A stretch of 64,000 nt of DNA from Roseospira visakhapatnamensis (GTDB taxonomy: Bacteria; Pseudomonadota; Alphaproteobacteria; Rhodospirillales; Rhodospirillaceae). Shown here one piece after another: positions 30,777-40,377 of this stretch (positions within the stretch are counted from its first letter, which is position 1; every line of letters begins with the position of its first letter). The translations under genes were made by a program, and so were the position numbers. The notes under the pieces were generated by a model that was not told the DNA's origin, did not search any database, and saw only the letters and a program-made list of their open reading frames with translations. The stretch spans positions 25,633 to 89,632 of the forward strand of contig NZ_JACIGK010000018.1 in the NCBI RefSeq assembly GCF_014197915.1. The letters are read 5' to 3'.

Positions 30777-32770
30777 CACCGCACCCCCCCGGGGCCGAGG
30801 ATCAGGCGGGCGCGGTCCTCCAGCGCCGGGGTGAGGACCATGGGCGGCGGCCCCAGGGCCAGGAACGCGGCGGCATGGCGCAGCAGGGCGCGCCGCTTCG
30901 CCTCGGCCTCCGCCGAGGCGCCGGGCAGCGCGCGCGTGGCCAGGGACTCCAGCCAGCGCCACACCACCTCGCCGTCGAAGGCGCGCCGGTCGCCTAGCAT
31001 CAGGTAGGCGGTCATGGCCACGCGCCGGCCGGCGTCGGCGGGATCGCCGGGCGCGGCCAGTTGGCGTTCCAGCGCCAGCAGCAGGCGCGGACCCAGCAGG
31101 CGGAGCAGGGCCCGGTCATAGGTTGTCCCCGCGGCTTCATGGACCGCGTGACCCTGGTAGAGTCCCAGGGTCAGCGTCCACGACGACGGACCGCCCCCCC
31201 GCGCCGGCCCCAGGGGCATTTCCCGCAGCATGTCCAGGGGCGGCAGGATGGCGGCGAAGTCGGTATCGCTCACGCCACTAATGGCCAGGCCGTGGATCTG
31301 CTCGCGCAGGGTGGTGGCGTCCGCCTCGGCCCGGTCCAGCAGCGCATGGTTGCCCAAAAGGCTCTTGCCCCACAGCGCCACGCCCAGGCCCATCACCAAC
31401 AGCCCGGCAAGCATGGCCAGGCGGTTGCGCATCACCCGCGTCCGGCGGCGCCCGGCCGAGCCGGCGACCAGTCCGGCCTCGCCGAGGATCACGCCGCCCA
31501 GGGCGCGCGCCAGGAACCACCCCCGCTCGGGGTCGTGCACACGATCGACGGCCGGATCGGCGCCCGCCTCCATGGACGGCGCGTCGAGCGAGAAGCGGCG
31601 CGCCAGCAGGGGACCCAGGCGATCGACCGCCGCGCCGCCGACACCGCCGGAGACCAGATGGACGCTCCGTGGCAACAGGCTTTCCTGCCAGCCGCCGCCC
31701 CGGAACAGGGCCTCCATCATGTGGGACAGCGGCCCGCGCAGGCTGGCCACCTGCACCGGAAAGGCCCAGATGGCCGCGCCCTGGCGCATGCCGGGATCCT
31801 GGTGCAGGCGTTCCAGCAGGCGGGCGTTGAGACGACGCACCAGACCGTCCAGGCCGGCCGGGACCGCGACCAGCGCGGTCTCCTCCCGGCCGGGCCCGGC
31901 CAGCGGCAGGGAGAACCCCCACACCTGGTCACGCTCCTGCCCGCCCAGGGTCTCGAAGCTGGCGTGGAAGCCGGCCAGGCGGTCGGCCTGGGTCAGCCAG
32001 ACATGAATGGGCAGTCGCTGACCGGTGACCTGATAGACGGTCTCCAGGCGCTGACGCAGCAGGCGCGCGGCGGCCTCGCGCCGCTCGCGGGTGCTGGCCG
32101 CCAGCCATGGCAACGGCACCGCCAGGATCACGGCGTTGAGCGGCAGCGCCGGGCGCTCGTCCCGCACGCGTTGCACCAGGGCGCGCCACAGGCGGGCGCC
32201 GGCGCGCGCCTGTCGATCCGGCGCGTCGGGGTCCTCGGCCTCGGCCGGATCGGTCGCCAGCGCGCCGCCGGTATCGACCAGAACCGCCCGGTCGCCAAGC
32301 CACACGCAGGCGCCCAGGGTGCGGCCGGCCGCGTCCTGACGGCCACCACGCAGATCCTCGTCCGGATAGGCCAGACCGGCGCGGGCCACCGCCCGGGTCT
32401 TGCCGGCGGCGGGCGGCCCCATCACCAGGATCCACGGCAGGCGATAGGGCGAGCCCCGGCCGCCGGTGGTGGTGCTCCGGCGCAGCAGTTGGTGCGCCCG
32501 GGCCAGATCCCGGCGCAGCCAGGACACAAGCCGCCCGCGCGCCCGCATCGGCGTGTCCGCCGGATCGAGTGCGGGGCCATCCACCACACGCGGTTGGACG
32601 CGGGCGGTCCGGCCAGGAGGCGGAGAGCGATCCGGCCCCGGGCGATCCTCGGGCGATGCCCGCAGGCCCGGGTCGGCGGCGGCGGCCGGCTCCGTGCCCG
32701 GCTGGCCACTGGGATGGGGCGGCCGGCGGCGGCGGCGATCATCGGGCGCGGATCCCGTGCTGAGTCCCAT
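30776..32770 (-). CDS. Truncated TssM-like protein
   Basis: 664-residue paralogue of TssM in tandem with the full-length gene. It lacks the N-terminal membrane helices and instead has a 75-residue Pro/Arg-rich leader. It keeps the NTPase-like domain with Walker A GPPAAGKT at 118-125, the IHVWLTQADRLAGFHASFETLGGQERDQVW region that parallels TssM, one membrane helix (about 455-478) and the first part of the ImcF-related helical region. It stops where TssM still has about 550 residues including the TssJ-binding end. Whether it is a working accessory subunit or a relic is unknown, but its intact frame, Walker A and coupled start argue it is expressed. Confidence 0.82.
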   Translation of the reverse strand: MGLSTGSAPDDRRRRRPPHPSGQPGTEPAAAADPGLRASPEDRPGPDRSPPPGRTARVQPRVVDGPALDPADTPMRARGRLVSWLRRDLARAHQLLRRSTTTGGRGSPYRLPWILVMGPPAAGKTRAVARAGLAYPDEDLRGGRQDAAGRTLGACVWLGDRAVLVDTGGALATDPAEAEDPDAPDRQARAGARLWRALVQRVRDERPALPLNAVILAVPLPWLAASTRERREAAARLLRQRLETVYQVTGQRLPIHVWLTQADRLAGFHASFETLGGQERDQVWGFSLPLAGPGREETALVAVPAGLDGLVRRLNARLLERLHQDPGMRQGAAIWAFPVQVASLRGPLSHMMEALFRGGGWQESLLPRSVHLVSGGVGGAAVDRLGPLLARRFSLDAPSMEAGADPAVDRVHDPERGWFLARALGGVILGEAGLVAGSAGRRRTRVMRNRLAMLAGLLVMGLGVALWGKSLLGNHALLDRAEADATTLREQIHGLAISGVSDTDFAAILPPLDMLREMPLGPARGGGPSSWTLTLGLYQGHAVHEAAGTTYDRALLRLLGPRLLLALERQLAAPGDPADAGRRVAMTAYLMLGDRRAFDGEVVWRWLESLATRALPGASAEAEAKRRALLRHAAAFLALGPPPMVLTPALEDRARLILGPGGVR

Positions 32771-32784
32771 GACCGCGCCCCCGC

Positions 32785-34875
32785 CTAGCCGCCGCGACCG
32801 CCGGCGGCGGGGGCCGCGCCGGGCTGGTCCTGGTACACGGGCGTCGGCAGGCGCTCCGGACCGGGCCGTCCCGGTGACGCACCCGGGTTCGGCCCGCTTC
32901 CTCCGGCCGCGCCGCCGGACGGCGCGCCCGGGGCCGTCGCCGCCGCGCCGGGACGCGTGTTGATCGCGCCGCCGGCCACCTCCGCCGGCACCACGATCTC
33001 GATGCGGCGGTTGCGGGCGCGTCCCTCTCGGGTATCGTTCCCGGCCAGGGGATCGCGATCGGCGGCTCCCTCGGCGCGCAACCGCGTGGGATCGCCGATC
33101 ACACCCCGGAGCACCTCGACGACAGAGGCGGCGCGGGCCAGCGACAGCTCGAAATTGCTGGGGAAGCGGGCGGTGCGGATCGGCTGGCTGTCGGTGTGGC
33201 CGACCACCACGACGGCGCCGCGCTCCGGCGCCAGGGCCTCGCCGATGCGCCGCAGCAGGGGCAGGTCGCGCAGTTGCACGGTGGCGGTGGCCGAGGCGAA
33301 GGTGCCGCCCCCCAGCAGGCGGATGGTGACGGTCCCGGCACCCCGCGCCAGTTCGATCTGGCGGGCCGCGATCTCCGGCGCCAGGAACGCCGACAGCCGC
33401 TCATACAGGCCCGGGCCGACAGGCGGCGTCGGCACCGGCAGCGGTGTGGGCGCGACCTCCGGCCGCAGGATGGATGGCGGCCCGACCGGCACGGACTCGA
33501 TCAGGTCGCGGGTCACCACCTCGGTCCGCGCGGTCAGGGTGGCGCTCAGCACCATGTAGAGAATGCCCAGGCTGACCGCCACGATGGCCGCCACCAGAAC
33601 GGGCACCAGGCGGGAGGGCGGCGGCCTGTGCGCCATGTCCAGGCCGCGCCACTGGGGGGACAGGGCGCGGTCGAAGTCGCCGCGCACCTGGCGCAGGGTA
33701 CGGAACAGGTTGTCCCGCACCTCCGCCAGGTCGGACTGGCCCTGGGGCATCACCCGGTACTTGCCCACGAAGCCCAGGGCTAGGCACACGGCCATCAGCT
33801 CCAGCACGTCCAGATTGTTTCCGGGCCGCGCCAGCAGATGGTCGAGGATGTCGAAGAAGCGTTCACCGCCCCAGGTCTCGCTGTAGATGGTGCTGACCAG
33901 GCTGCGCCCCGCCCAGCCGCTGGCCGCGCCCCATTCGGTGGACAGGATCAGGTCGTCCACCGTGGCGCAAATCGCGTAGCGGGCCATGCGCACGTCCTCC
34001 GGCGCCAGGCCGGCGCCCAGAGACGCCTGATCGAAGCGCCGCACCTCGGCGATGGCGCGCTCGCGCAGGCCGTCCAGGTCGGCCACCCCGGGACCATCGC
34101 GCAGCCGCGCCGCCAGCGCCAGCAACGCGGTGGCGTTGCCCAGCAGGGGGTTGAGGCCGGCCGCCGCGAGGGTGCCCTCGTCGACGGCTTCGTCATCGCC
34201 ATGCCGTCCCGGCACGAAGGCCCGGCGCGGCCCGTCGGTCTCGGCGCGCGGCGAAGCCGCCGGCGACGGCGCCGACGTGAACGGCCCGGGCTGGCCGGCG
34301 GCGGCCGCGAACAGAGTCGATTCGGCATGCTCCGGAGGTCCCACGCGCGACCCGGGCTCCGGTTGGGCGGGCGATGGCGCCGACGCCGACGTCGGGGGGG
34401 ACGGCGGCGGCGCAGGAGGGGGAGGCGCAGGAGGGGGGGGCGACGGCGAGGAGGACGGATGCGACAGGGTCGCGCCACCGGGCTCGTCCCAGTCGTCGCC
34501 GATGGCGCCCGCTCCTGCGGGGGGCGGCGGACGCGGCGCGACCGGTGAAGGAGGCGGCGGAGGCGGGGGGGGCGACGGCGGGGGGGGAGTCCCAGGGGGC
34601 GACACGGGCGAGGCCGCGCCCGCGCCCACAGTGGTGCCACGGGCCGTTTCCATGGCCGCCATCAGGGCCGCCATGTGCGCCTGCCCGCCGCCGGACGGCA
34701 ACGCCACCGTCGCATCGGGATCAACCGCCGCCGCGTCACCACGCCCCGCGTCGCCCGGCGGTGCGCCAGCGGCGCCCGGCGTCCCGCCCGCGAAGGGATC
34801 GGGACGGCGGTCCCGGCGCTGGAAGACGGTGCCGTCCGCGTCGGTGTCGTCGCCAAAGGGATCGTCGGCGCTCAT
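32785..34875 (-). CDS. tssL: TssL with C-terminal OmpA-like peptidoglycan-binding domain
   Basis: Inner-membrane T6SS protein of 696 residues. Residues 1-235 are a Pro/Ala-rich disordered tail with poly-proline stretches; 240-430 is the DotU/IcmH cytoplasmic domain (LNPLLGNATALLALAARLR, then EWGAASGWAGRSLVS); one membrane helix at about 440-462 (VLVAAIVAVSLGILYMVL); and an OmpA-type domain (about 510-640) with VVVVGHTDSQPIRT and NFELSLARAASV that can anchor to peptidoglycan. Two Thr-Val motifs occur near the N terminus, T16 in DADGTVFQ and T56 in DPDATVAL, candidate targets for the threonine-phosphorylation pathway. It lies 14 bp upstream of the TssM-like gene. Confidence 0.92.
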   Translation of the reverse strand: MSADDPFGDDTDADGTVFQRRDRRPDPFAGGTPGAAGAPPGDAGRGDAAAVDPDATVALPSGGGQAHMAALMAAMETARGTTVGAGAASPVSPPGTPPPPSPPPPPPPPSPVAPRPPPPAGAGAIGDDWDEPGGATLSHPSSSPSPPPPAPPPPAPPPSPPTSASAPSPAQPEPGSRVGPPEHAESTLFAAAAGQPGPFTSAPSPAASPRAETDGPRRAFVPGRHGDDEAVDEGTLAAAGLNPLLGNATALLALAARLRDGPGVADLDGLRERAIAEVRRFDQASLGAGLAPEDVRMARYAICATVDDLILSTEWGAASGWAGRSLVSTIYSETWGGERFFDILDHLLARPGNNLDVLELMAVCLALGFVGKYRVMPQGQSDLAEVRDNLFRTLRQVRGDFDRALSPQWRGLDMAHRPPPSRLVPVLVAAIVAVSLGILYMVLSATLTARTEVVTRDLIESVPVGPPSILRPEVAPTPLPVPTPPVGPGLYERLSAFLAPEIAARQIELARGAGTVTIRLLGGGTFASATATVQLRDLPLLRRIGEALAPERGAVVVVGHTDSQPIRTARFPSNFELSLARAASVVEVLRGVIGDPTRLRAEGAADRDPLAGNDTREGRARNRRIEIVVPAEVAGGAINTRPGAAATAPGAPSGGAAGGSGPNPGASPGRPGPERLPTPVYQDQPGAAPAAGGRGG

Positions 34876-34966
34876 GCCCGGGTCAGTCTCCCTTGTCGTG
34901 CCCGTATCGTGCGGTCCCGCCGGTCTCCGCGAGGGACCGGGACTTCACGGTGCGCGGCCGGCCCGC

Positions 34967-36313
34967 TCATCCCCGGATGGCCCAAAGCTCCATCTGGATG
35001 CCCGGGAAATCGCCGGCCAGGTGGATGGCCACCCCACCGGACGTGGCGAGGGCCTTCCACAGCGGATTGTTGCGTTCCAGGTCGAAGTAGGTGGTGCCGG
35101 CGATGTACGGCAACTGGCGCGGCGCCACCGGCAGCGGTCGCACGGCGATGCCCGGCAGGGCCACGTTCACCAGTTCCCGGATGCGTTCCACCGGACCGAT
35201 CTTGACCTGCGCGGGAAAGGCGCGCCGCAGGTTCTCGGCCGGCATCTCGGCGCGCGCCGCCAGCACGAACTGGGCCCCCCCCAGCAGCGACCGGTCGGCG
35301 ATGACGCCCACGCGGATGCCGTACTTGCGCAGTTGCAGCGGGATGGGCACCGCCGTCTGTTCCAGCACCGCCGACAGATACTTGCGCAGTTCGGCCATGA
35401 CCGGGGTCAGGCTGCCGCGAATGTCCTCGTGACGATAGACCGGGAACGCCGGCGGCCGCCGCCCCGGGGCGGCGAAGGTGGCCAGTTCCCCGGTGAGGCG
35501 CAGCATCTCGCGGAAGAAGTCCTCCGGATGCAGGCGGGTTGCCTGGGACAGCGCGGCGAGCAGCGGCGCCGCGCGATTCAGGCAGGCCAGCATCATGAAG
35601 TCGGCGATGTCGCCCACACCCCGCGCGCCGGCACCCGCGCCGCCACCGCCCAGCCGCTGGGCCAGGGCCTCGCAGCGGCTGTGCACCAGCCCCTGCGCCT
35701 CGTCGCGGAAGCCCGCCAGGGCCGGCGCGGCGGCGCAGTCCAGCACCGGCGGGATATAGCGATCGTCCAGCACCACCCGGCGGTCGGCGCGCACCTCGAT
35801 CACCCGGGCGACTCCGAGGCAGATGAGACCGGCGCGCTCGGCCGTCTCGGTCACCAGACGCAGGCGCGGCCGCGCGACCGTCATCGGCGTGACGGTCTGC
35901 GCGGTGCCGGCGCTGTCCACCACCTCCACCTCCTGGGGCCGGTAGCGGGCGACGGTCTCGGAATCGGCGCCCTCCGCCACCTCGACGCCCCCCGGCTGGC
36001 GCGCCGGGAGGGCGAGGAAAATCTCCTGGTTGCGATTGCTCTCCGGAAGGTCCAGGGGGGTCGGATGATCGGCGTCCTCGGGGATGGAGAACGGCGTGCC
36101 ATCGGGCAGGACGCCGCGCGCCCGGGTCAGCGCGAAGCGGCCATTGGCCAGCAGATCCCGATTGACCTGCGCATCCAGCAGGCCCCAGCCGTGGGCGCGC
36201 AAGCCCTCGGCGACACCGCGCACCACGCGTTCGGTGTTGCGGTCCGCCTGCTGGAAATGCTGCGGCCGAAGGAACATGCCTTCCGACCAGACCACCCGAT
36301 TATCGGTCGCCAT
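34967..36313 (-). CDS. tssK: TssK, T6SS baseplate-membrane connector
   Basis: Cytoplasmic protein of 448 residues linking the baseplate to TssL/TssM. It begins MATDNRVVWSEGMFLRPQHFQQ, the family hallmark, and ends with the TssK pattern LPYIAGTTYFDLERNNPLWKAL. The ATG at 36311-36313 has GGGAG upstream. A 91-bp gap separates it from tssL. Confidence 0.95.
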   Translation of the reverse strand: MATDNRVVWSEGMFLRPQHFQQADRNTERVVRGVAEGLRAHGWGLLDAQVNRDLLANGRFALTRARGVLPDGTPFSIPEDADHPTPLDLPESNRNQEIFLALPARQPGGVEVAEGADSETVARYRPQEVEVVDSAGTAQTVTPMTVARPRLRLVTETAERAGLICLGVARVIEVRADRRVVLDDRYIPPVLDCAAAPALAGFRDEAQGLVHSRCEALAQRLGGGGAGAGARGVGDIADFMMLACLNRAAPLLAALSQATRLHPEDFFREMLRLTGELATFAAPGRRPPAFPVYRHEDIRGSLTPVMAELRKYLSAVLEQTAVPIPLQLRKYGIRVGVIADRSLLGGAQFVLAARAEMPAENLRRAFPAQVKIGPVERIRELVNVALPGIAVRPLPVAPRQLPYIAGTTYFDLERNNPLWKALATSGGVAIHLAGDFPGIQMELWAIRG

Positions 36314-36469
36314 GCCTGCTCTCCCTTGCCCCGGCCGGCCAGCCTCGCGCGCCCGACCGGTGCGGCCAAGGCCGGCGCAGTATAGCAAGCCCGCCGCGCC
36401 AGCGACCACGACCGAGGGGACTCCCCTGCCCTTGCCCCCCAGAAGACCGAACCAACCGCCCGGCGCGCG

Positions 36470-37267
36470 TCAGAAGAAGTCCCGCTGCAGGGTCTTCAGG
36501 TCGTCTCCCGTATCCGGCGCATCGGCCGCCGCGCGCCCGGCATCGATGGCGGTCTTGGCGTCGTCCGCGCCGACGTCCGGAATCTTGGGATCGTCGTCGG
36601 CATTGGGATTGATGCCGCCCGCCTTCGGCATGTCGGTGGGGCGCTCGGGCGTCCAGTACTGCCCCCACTGGCCGCTGACCTCGACCTTCAGGGACTCAAG
36701 AACCACCCGTACCTGGGCATCCCGATCCCCGGGCAGGGGCGTGATCGCCCGCCACTGGGCCTCGTCGTACTTGCGGTATCCGGCGGTCACGCCGACGTGC
36801 GTGGCCTCGGCATCGCGCGCGGCGGCGATGCTCTGCACGCCGGCCGGCTGGAGGATCAGTTCCCGGCGGCCGAGGGCGGTGCCGCCCAGGGTCTCGGCAT
36901 CCTTTTCGTAAAGCTGGAAGAAGTCGGCCTGCGAGAAAGGGTCCGGCGCGTTGAGCTGGTAAATGCGCACCACGACCGGCGACGGACGTCCATTCAGGTC
37001 CGGATTCACCAGGGGCGACGCGGTGACCACCACCTCCAGGCGGGCGTCGCCGGGCGGCGGCATGGGGACTTCCACGGCCGGTGGCGGCGGTGGCTCGGGC
37101 GGAGGCTCGTCATCGCCCCCGAACAACCCGCAGCCGGCCAGGGGGATCAGCGCCGCCGCCACCCCGGCACGCGCCACGCTCCGCCACGCGTCCCCGGCGT
37201 CCGGGGAACGGTGAGCAGGCGGCCCCGGGGACGCGGGATGAAGCCGGCGATGCTTAAACCGTCGCAT
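36470..37267 (-). CDS. tssJ: TssJ, T6SS outer-membrane lipoprotein
   Basis: Lipoprotein of 265 residues with lipobox LAGC; mature N terminus CGLFGGDDE followed by a Pro/Glu-rich linker. The domain matches TssJ: LEVVVTASPLVNPDLNGRPSPVVVRIYQL, DPFSQADFFQLY and RRELILQPAG. The N-terminal region before the lipobox (about 45 residues, Arg/His-rich) is longer than usual. A C-terminal extension of about 60 residues after WTPERPTDMPK is not part of the core domain and is acidic. First gene of the T6SS transcript; the ATG at 37265-37267 lies about 25 bases after the predicted transcription start. Confidence 0.9.
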   Translation of the reverse strand: MRRFKHRRLHPASPGPPAHRSPDAGDAWRSVARAGVAAALIPLAGCGLFGGDDEPPPEPPPPPAVEVPMPPPGDARLEVVVTASPLVNPDLNGRPSPVVVRIYQLNAPDPFSQADFFQLYEKDAETLGGTALGRRELILQPAGVQSIAAARDAEATHVGVTAGYRKYDEAQWRAITPLPGDRDAQVRVVLESLKVEVSGQWGQYWTPERPTDMPKAGGINPNADDDPKIPDVGADDAKTAIDAGRAAADAPDTGDDLKTLQRDFF

Positions 37268-37298
37268 GCGCGTATCGCCACAAACTATTGTATTGTAA

Positions 37299-37328
37299 TA
37301 TATAGCAGTCCTTTGATCGACTGTACAA
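37299..37328 (-). promoter_or_regulatory. Predicted sigma-70-type promoter of the T6SS operon
   Basis: Minus-strand TTGTAC (37323-37328) and TATATA (37299-37304) separated by 18 bp, in an A/T-rich island at 37280-37330 immediately upstream of tssJ. The rest of the tssJ-iorA interval (37268-37664) shows no gene; its right part would hold the iorA promoter, which could not be placed. Confidence 0.45.
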
Positions 37329-37664
37329 GCGGCTTCGCGCGGCAGCCGTGCGGACGCAGTGTGGCCCAAGGCCCGACGCGGTGCGGTGAGGAGTCTGGTT
37401 TCCGAGTCAGACGCGCGCCGGTGGTCAGTGTAGACCGCGTGCTTGAGCGGGCACCGGTCTCGACCTTGAACAACGCCAAGCCATCATGAGAACGGCTCGT
37501 GCGCCCTCGCGTCGCGGGTGGAGCGGCACGTGTCCGGATCGTCGCCAACGTCCCCTCTTTCGGCGCGTCGCCCGAAGGCGTATCTGTGGGATGGTCGGGC
37601 CCCGGGTAAGGACGACCGACCTCTTCAGCCCCAACCCCTTCCGACAGAGTGGGAGACAGCGGCC

Positions 37665-38123
37665 ATGGTCCGTCTGGTCATCAACGGGTCCGCGCAGAAC
37701 GTGGCGGTGGACGAAGACATGCCGCTGCTGTGGGTGCTGCGCGACACCCTGGGCCTCACCGGCACCAAGTACGGGTGTGGCCTGTCGCAATGTGGCGCCT
37801 GCACGGTGCATGTGAACGGCCGGGCCGTGCGCGCCTGCCAGACCTTCGCCGCCGACCTGGACGGCGCCACGATCACCACCATCGAGGGGTTGGCGGGGCC
37901 CGTGGCCGACGCGGTAAGGACCGCGTGGATCGACCTCAACGTGGTGCAGTGCGGCTACTGCCAGTCCGGACAGATCATGCAGGCGACCGCCCTGCTGGCC
38001 CGCACGCCCCGGCCCACCGACAAGGAAATCGACGCGGCCATGTCGGGGATCCTGTGTCGATGCGGCACCTACGGCCGCATCCGCGCCGCCATCCACGCCG
38101 CCGCCACCACCCTGGGGGGCTGA
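37665..38123 (+). CDS. iorA: Isoquinoline 1-oxidoreductase-type small subunit, 2Fe-2S
   Basis: Small subunit of a xanthine-oxidase-family molybdenum hydroxylase, 152 residues, with two [2Fe-2S] domains. Plant-type cluster: [17 protein letters not shown] plus the following RAC; second cluster: [11 protein letters not shown] and [15 protein letters not shown]. IorA-type proteins pass electrons from the molybdopterin site outward. The ATG at 37665 follows GGGAGA and starts MVRLVINGS as in the family. It is followed 4 bp later by the large subunit. Confidence 0.9.
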   Translation: MVRLVINGSAQNVAVDEDMPLLWVLRDTLGLTGTKYGCGLSQCGACTVHVNGRAVRACQTFAADLDGATITTIEGLAGPVADAVRTAWIDLNVVQCGYCQSGQIMQATALLARTPRPTDKEIDAAMSGILCRCGTYGRIRAAIHAAATTLGG

Positions 38124-38127
38124 GACC

Positions 38128-40377
38128 ATGACGCATCTGTTCGAGCGCCTGTCCGCCGCCGCGCGCCCCTTGGCGTCGCGCCCCACCACGTCGCCGGCCC
38201 CCACCCGGCGGGACGTCCTGCGGATCGTGGGGGGGGCCGGGGCCGGCCTGACCATCGCCCTGGCGCTGCCCGGCGCCGCCCCCACCGCCGCCCTGGCGGC
38301 CGAGGAAGCTGATGACGGCAAAACCTTCGCCCCCAACGCCTTCGTGCGGGTGACGCCCGACAACACCGTCACCGTGGTGATCAAGCACCTGGAGATGGGC
38401 CAGGGCGTGTACACCGGTCTGGCGACCCTGGTGGCCGAGGAAATGGATGCCGCCTGGGAGCAGGTGCGCTGCGAACATGCCCCGGCGGATGCCGACCTTT
38501 ACAACAACCTCTTCTGGGGGGCGGTCCAGGGCACGGGGGGCAGCACGTCGCTCGCCAACGCGTTCCTGCAGATGCGCCGCGCCGGCGCCATGGCGCGGGG
38601 CCTGCTGCGCCGGGCCGCCGCCGACGCCTGGGGCGTCGGGGTGGACGCGGTGGACACCGCCGCCGGGCAGTTGATTCATCCCGAGACGGGCGAGCGGGTC
38701 CCCTATGGGCAGATGACCGCGCGGGCGGCGCGCCTGCGGCCGCCCAGTCCGGAGTCGGTGCCGTTGAAGGACCCCGAGGACTTCACCCTCATCGGCCGGG
38801 CCGATCTGCGCCGCAAGGACGCGCCGGAGAAGGTCGAGGGCCGCGCCATCTTCGGCAGCGACGTGGCGTTCAACGGACTGCTCACGGCCCTGGTGCTGCG
38901 GCCGCCCCGGTTCGGGGGCACCCTCAAGACCCTGGACGCCAGTGCCGCCCAGGCCATGCGGGGCGTGCGGGCCGTGTTCGCCATTCCGCGCGGGGTCGCG
39001 GTGGTGGCCGACGGTTTCTGGCAGGCGCGCAAGGCCCGCATGGCCCTCAAGGTGGAGTGGGACGAGTCCGACGCCGTGCGCGTCGGCTCCAAGGCCCTAT
39101 GGGACGAGTACCGGGACCTGGCCGACACACCGGGGCAGACGTTCCGGGACGACGGCGACGTCCACGCGGCGCTGGCCAAGGCCGCGTCGTCGGTGGTCGA
39201 GGCCACCTACACCGTGCCCTACATGGCCCACGCGCCCATGGAACCGTTGAGCGCGGTCGCCCTCAGGACCGCCAGCGGCATCGAGGTGCGGGCCGGTTCC
39301 CAGGTCCCCACGCTCGACGCGCTGGCCATCGCCGAGGCCGCCGGCGTGCGTCCGGACCAGGTAACGCTGCACACCCTGTATGCCGGCGGCAGCTTCGGCC
39401 GCCGCGCCACGCCCGACGGCGACGTGGTCGCCGAAGTGGCCGCCATCGCCCGGGGGTTGTTCGAGCGCGGCATCGCGGCGCCGGTCAAGCTGGTGTGGAC
39501 GCGCGAGGACGATATTCGCGGCGGGCGCTACCGCCCCATGGCGCTGCACCGCCTGCGCGGCGCCCTGGACGAGGCCCGGCGCCCGCTGGCCTGGCATCAG
39601 CGCGTGGTGACCCAGTCGATCCTCAAGGGCACGCCGTTTGAATCCGTGCTGATCAAGGACGGCATCGACGGCACCTCCGTGGAGGGCGTCATCGACCTCC
39701 CCTACGCCATCCCCAACATGCTCGGCGACCTGCACGGCCCCGACCCGGGCGTGCCGGTGCTGTGGTGGCGCGCGGTGGGGCACTCCCACACCGCCTTTGC
39801 CGTGGAGTCCTTCGTGGACGAGTTGGCGCATGCCGCCGGCGCCGACCCCCTGGTCTGGCGCATGGACCTGCTGGCCGATCACCCGCGCCTGCTGGGTGTC
39901 CTGATGCTGGCCGCCAACAAGGCCAACTGGAGCACACCCCTGGACGCTGGCCGGGGACGCGGCGTCGCCGTCCACGCCTCGTTCGGCAGCTTCGTCGCCC
40001 ATGTGGCCGAGGTCACTGTCTCGGCCTCGGGCGTCACCGTGGACCGGCTGGTGTGCGCCGTGGACTGCGGCCTTCCCGTCAATCCGGACGTGATCCGCGC
40101 GCAGATCGAGGGCGGCACCTGTTTCGGCCTGTCGGCCGCCCTGCGCGGGCGCGTCACCCTGGACGACACCGGCAAGGTGGTGCAATCCAACTTCCATGAC
40201 TTCGAGGTGCTGCGCTTCCCCTCGCTGCCCCCCATCGAGGTGCATATCGTGCCCTCGGCCGAGCCGCCCTCGGGAGTCGGCGAACCGGGCGTGCCCACGG
40301 TGGCGCCGGCCGTGGCCAACGCCATCTTCGCGGCCAGCGGCAAGCGCTTGCGCGACCTGCCCCTGAAACTGGGGTGA
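38128..40377 (+). CDS. iorB: Isoquinoline 1-oxidoreductase-type large subunit, molybdopterin
   Basis: Catalytic subunit of 749 residues of a xanthine-oxidase-family enzyme that hydroxylates N-heterocycles or oxidises aldehydes; the true substrate is unknown. A twin-arginine signal (TRRDVLRIVGGAGAGL, RR at 27-28) predicts periplasmic export with its partner. Visible family elements: KHLEMGQGVYTGLATLVAEE, GGSFGRRAT, and the C-terminal GVGEPGVPTVAPAVANAI with the conserved active-site Glu. No maturation (XdhC-like) gene is adjacent. Its stop overlaps the MFS gene start (GTGA). Confidence 0.9.
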   Translation: MTHLFERLSAAARPLASRPTTSPAPTRRDVLRIVGGAGAGLTIALALPGAAPTAALAAEEADDGKTFAPNAFVRVTPDNTVTVVIKHLEMGQGVYTGLATLVAEEMDAAWEQVRCEHAPADADLYNNLFWGAVQGTGGSTSLANAFLQMRRAGAMARGLLRRAAADAWGVGVDAVDTAAGQLIHPETGERVPYGQMTARAARLRPPSPESVPLKDPEDFTLIGRADLRRKDAPEKVEGRAIFGSDVAFNGLLTALVLRPPRFGGTLKTLDASAAQAMRGVRAVFAIPRGVAVVADGFWQARKARMALKVEWDESDAVRVGSKALWDEYRDLADTPGQTFRDDGDVHAALAKAASSVVEATYTVPYMAHAPMEPLSAVALRTASGIEVRAGSQVPTLDALAIAEAAGVRPDQVTLHTLYAGGSFGRRATPDGDVVAEVAAIARGLFERGIAAPVKLVWTREDDIRGGRYRPMALHRLRGALDEARRPLAWHQRVVTQSILKGTPFESVLIKDGIDGTSVEGVIDLPYAIPNMLGDLHGPDPGVPVLWWRAVGHSHTAFAVESFVDELAHAAGADPLVWRMDLLADHPRLLGVLMLAANKANWSTPLDAGRGRGVAVHASFGSFVAHVAEVTVSASGVTVDRLVCAVDCGLPVNPDVIRAQIEGGTCFGLSAALRGRVTLDDTGKVVQSNFHDFEVLRFPSLPPIEVHIVPSAEPPSGVGEPGVPTVAPAVANAIFAASGKRLRDLPLKLG

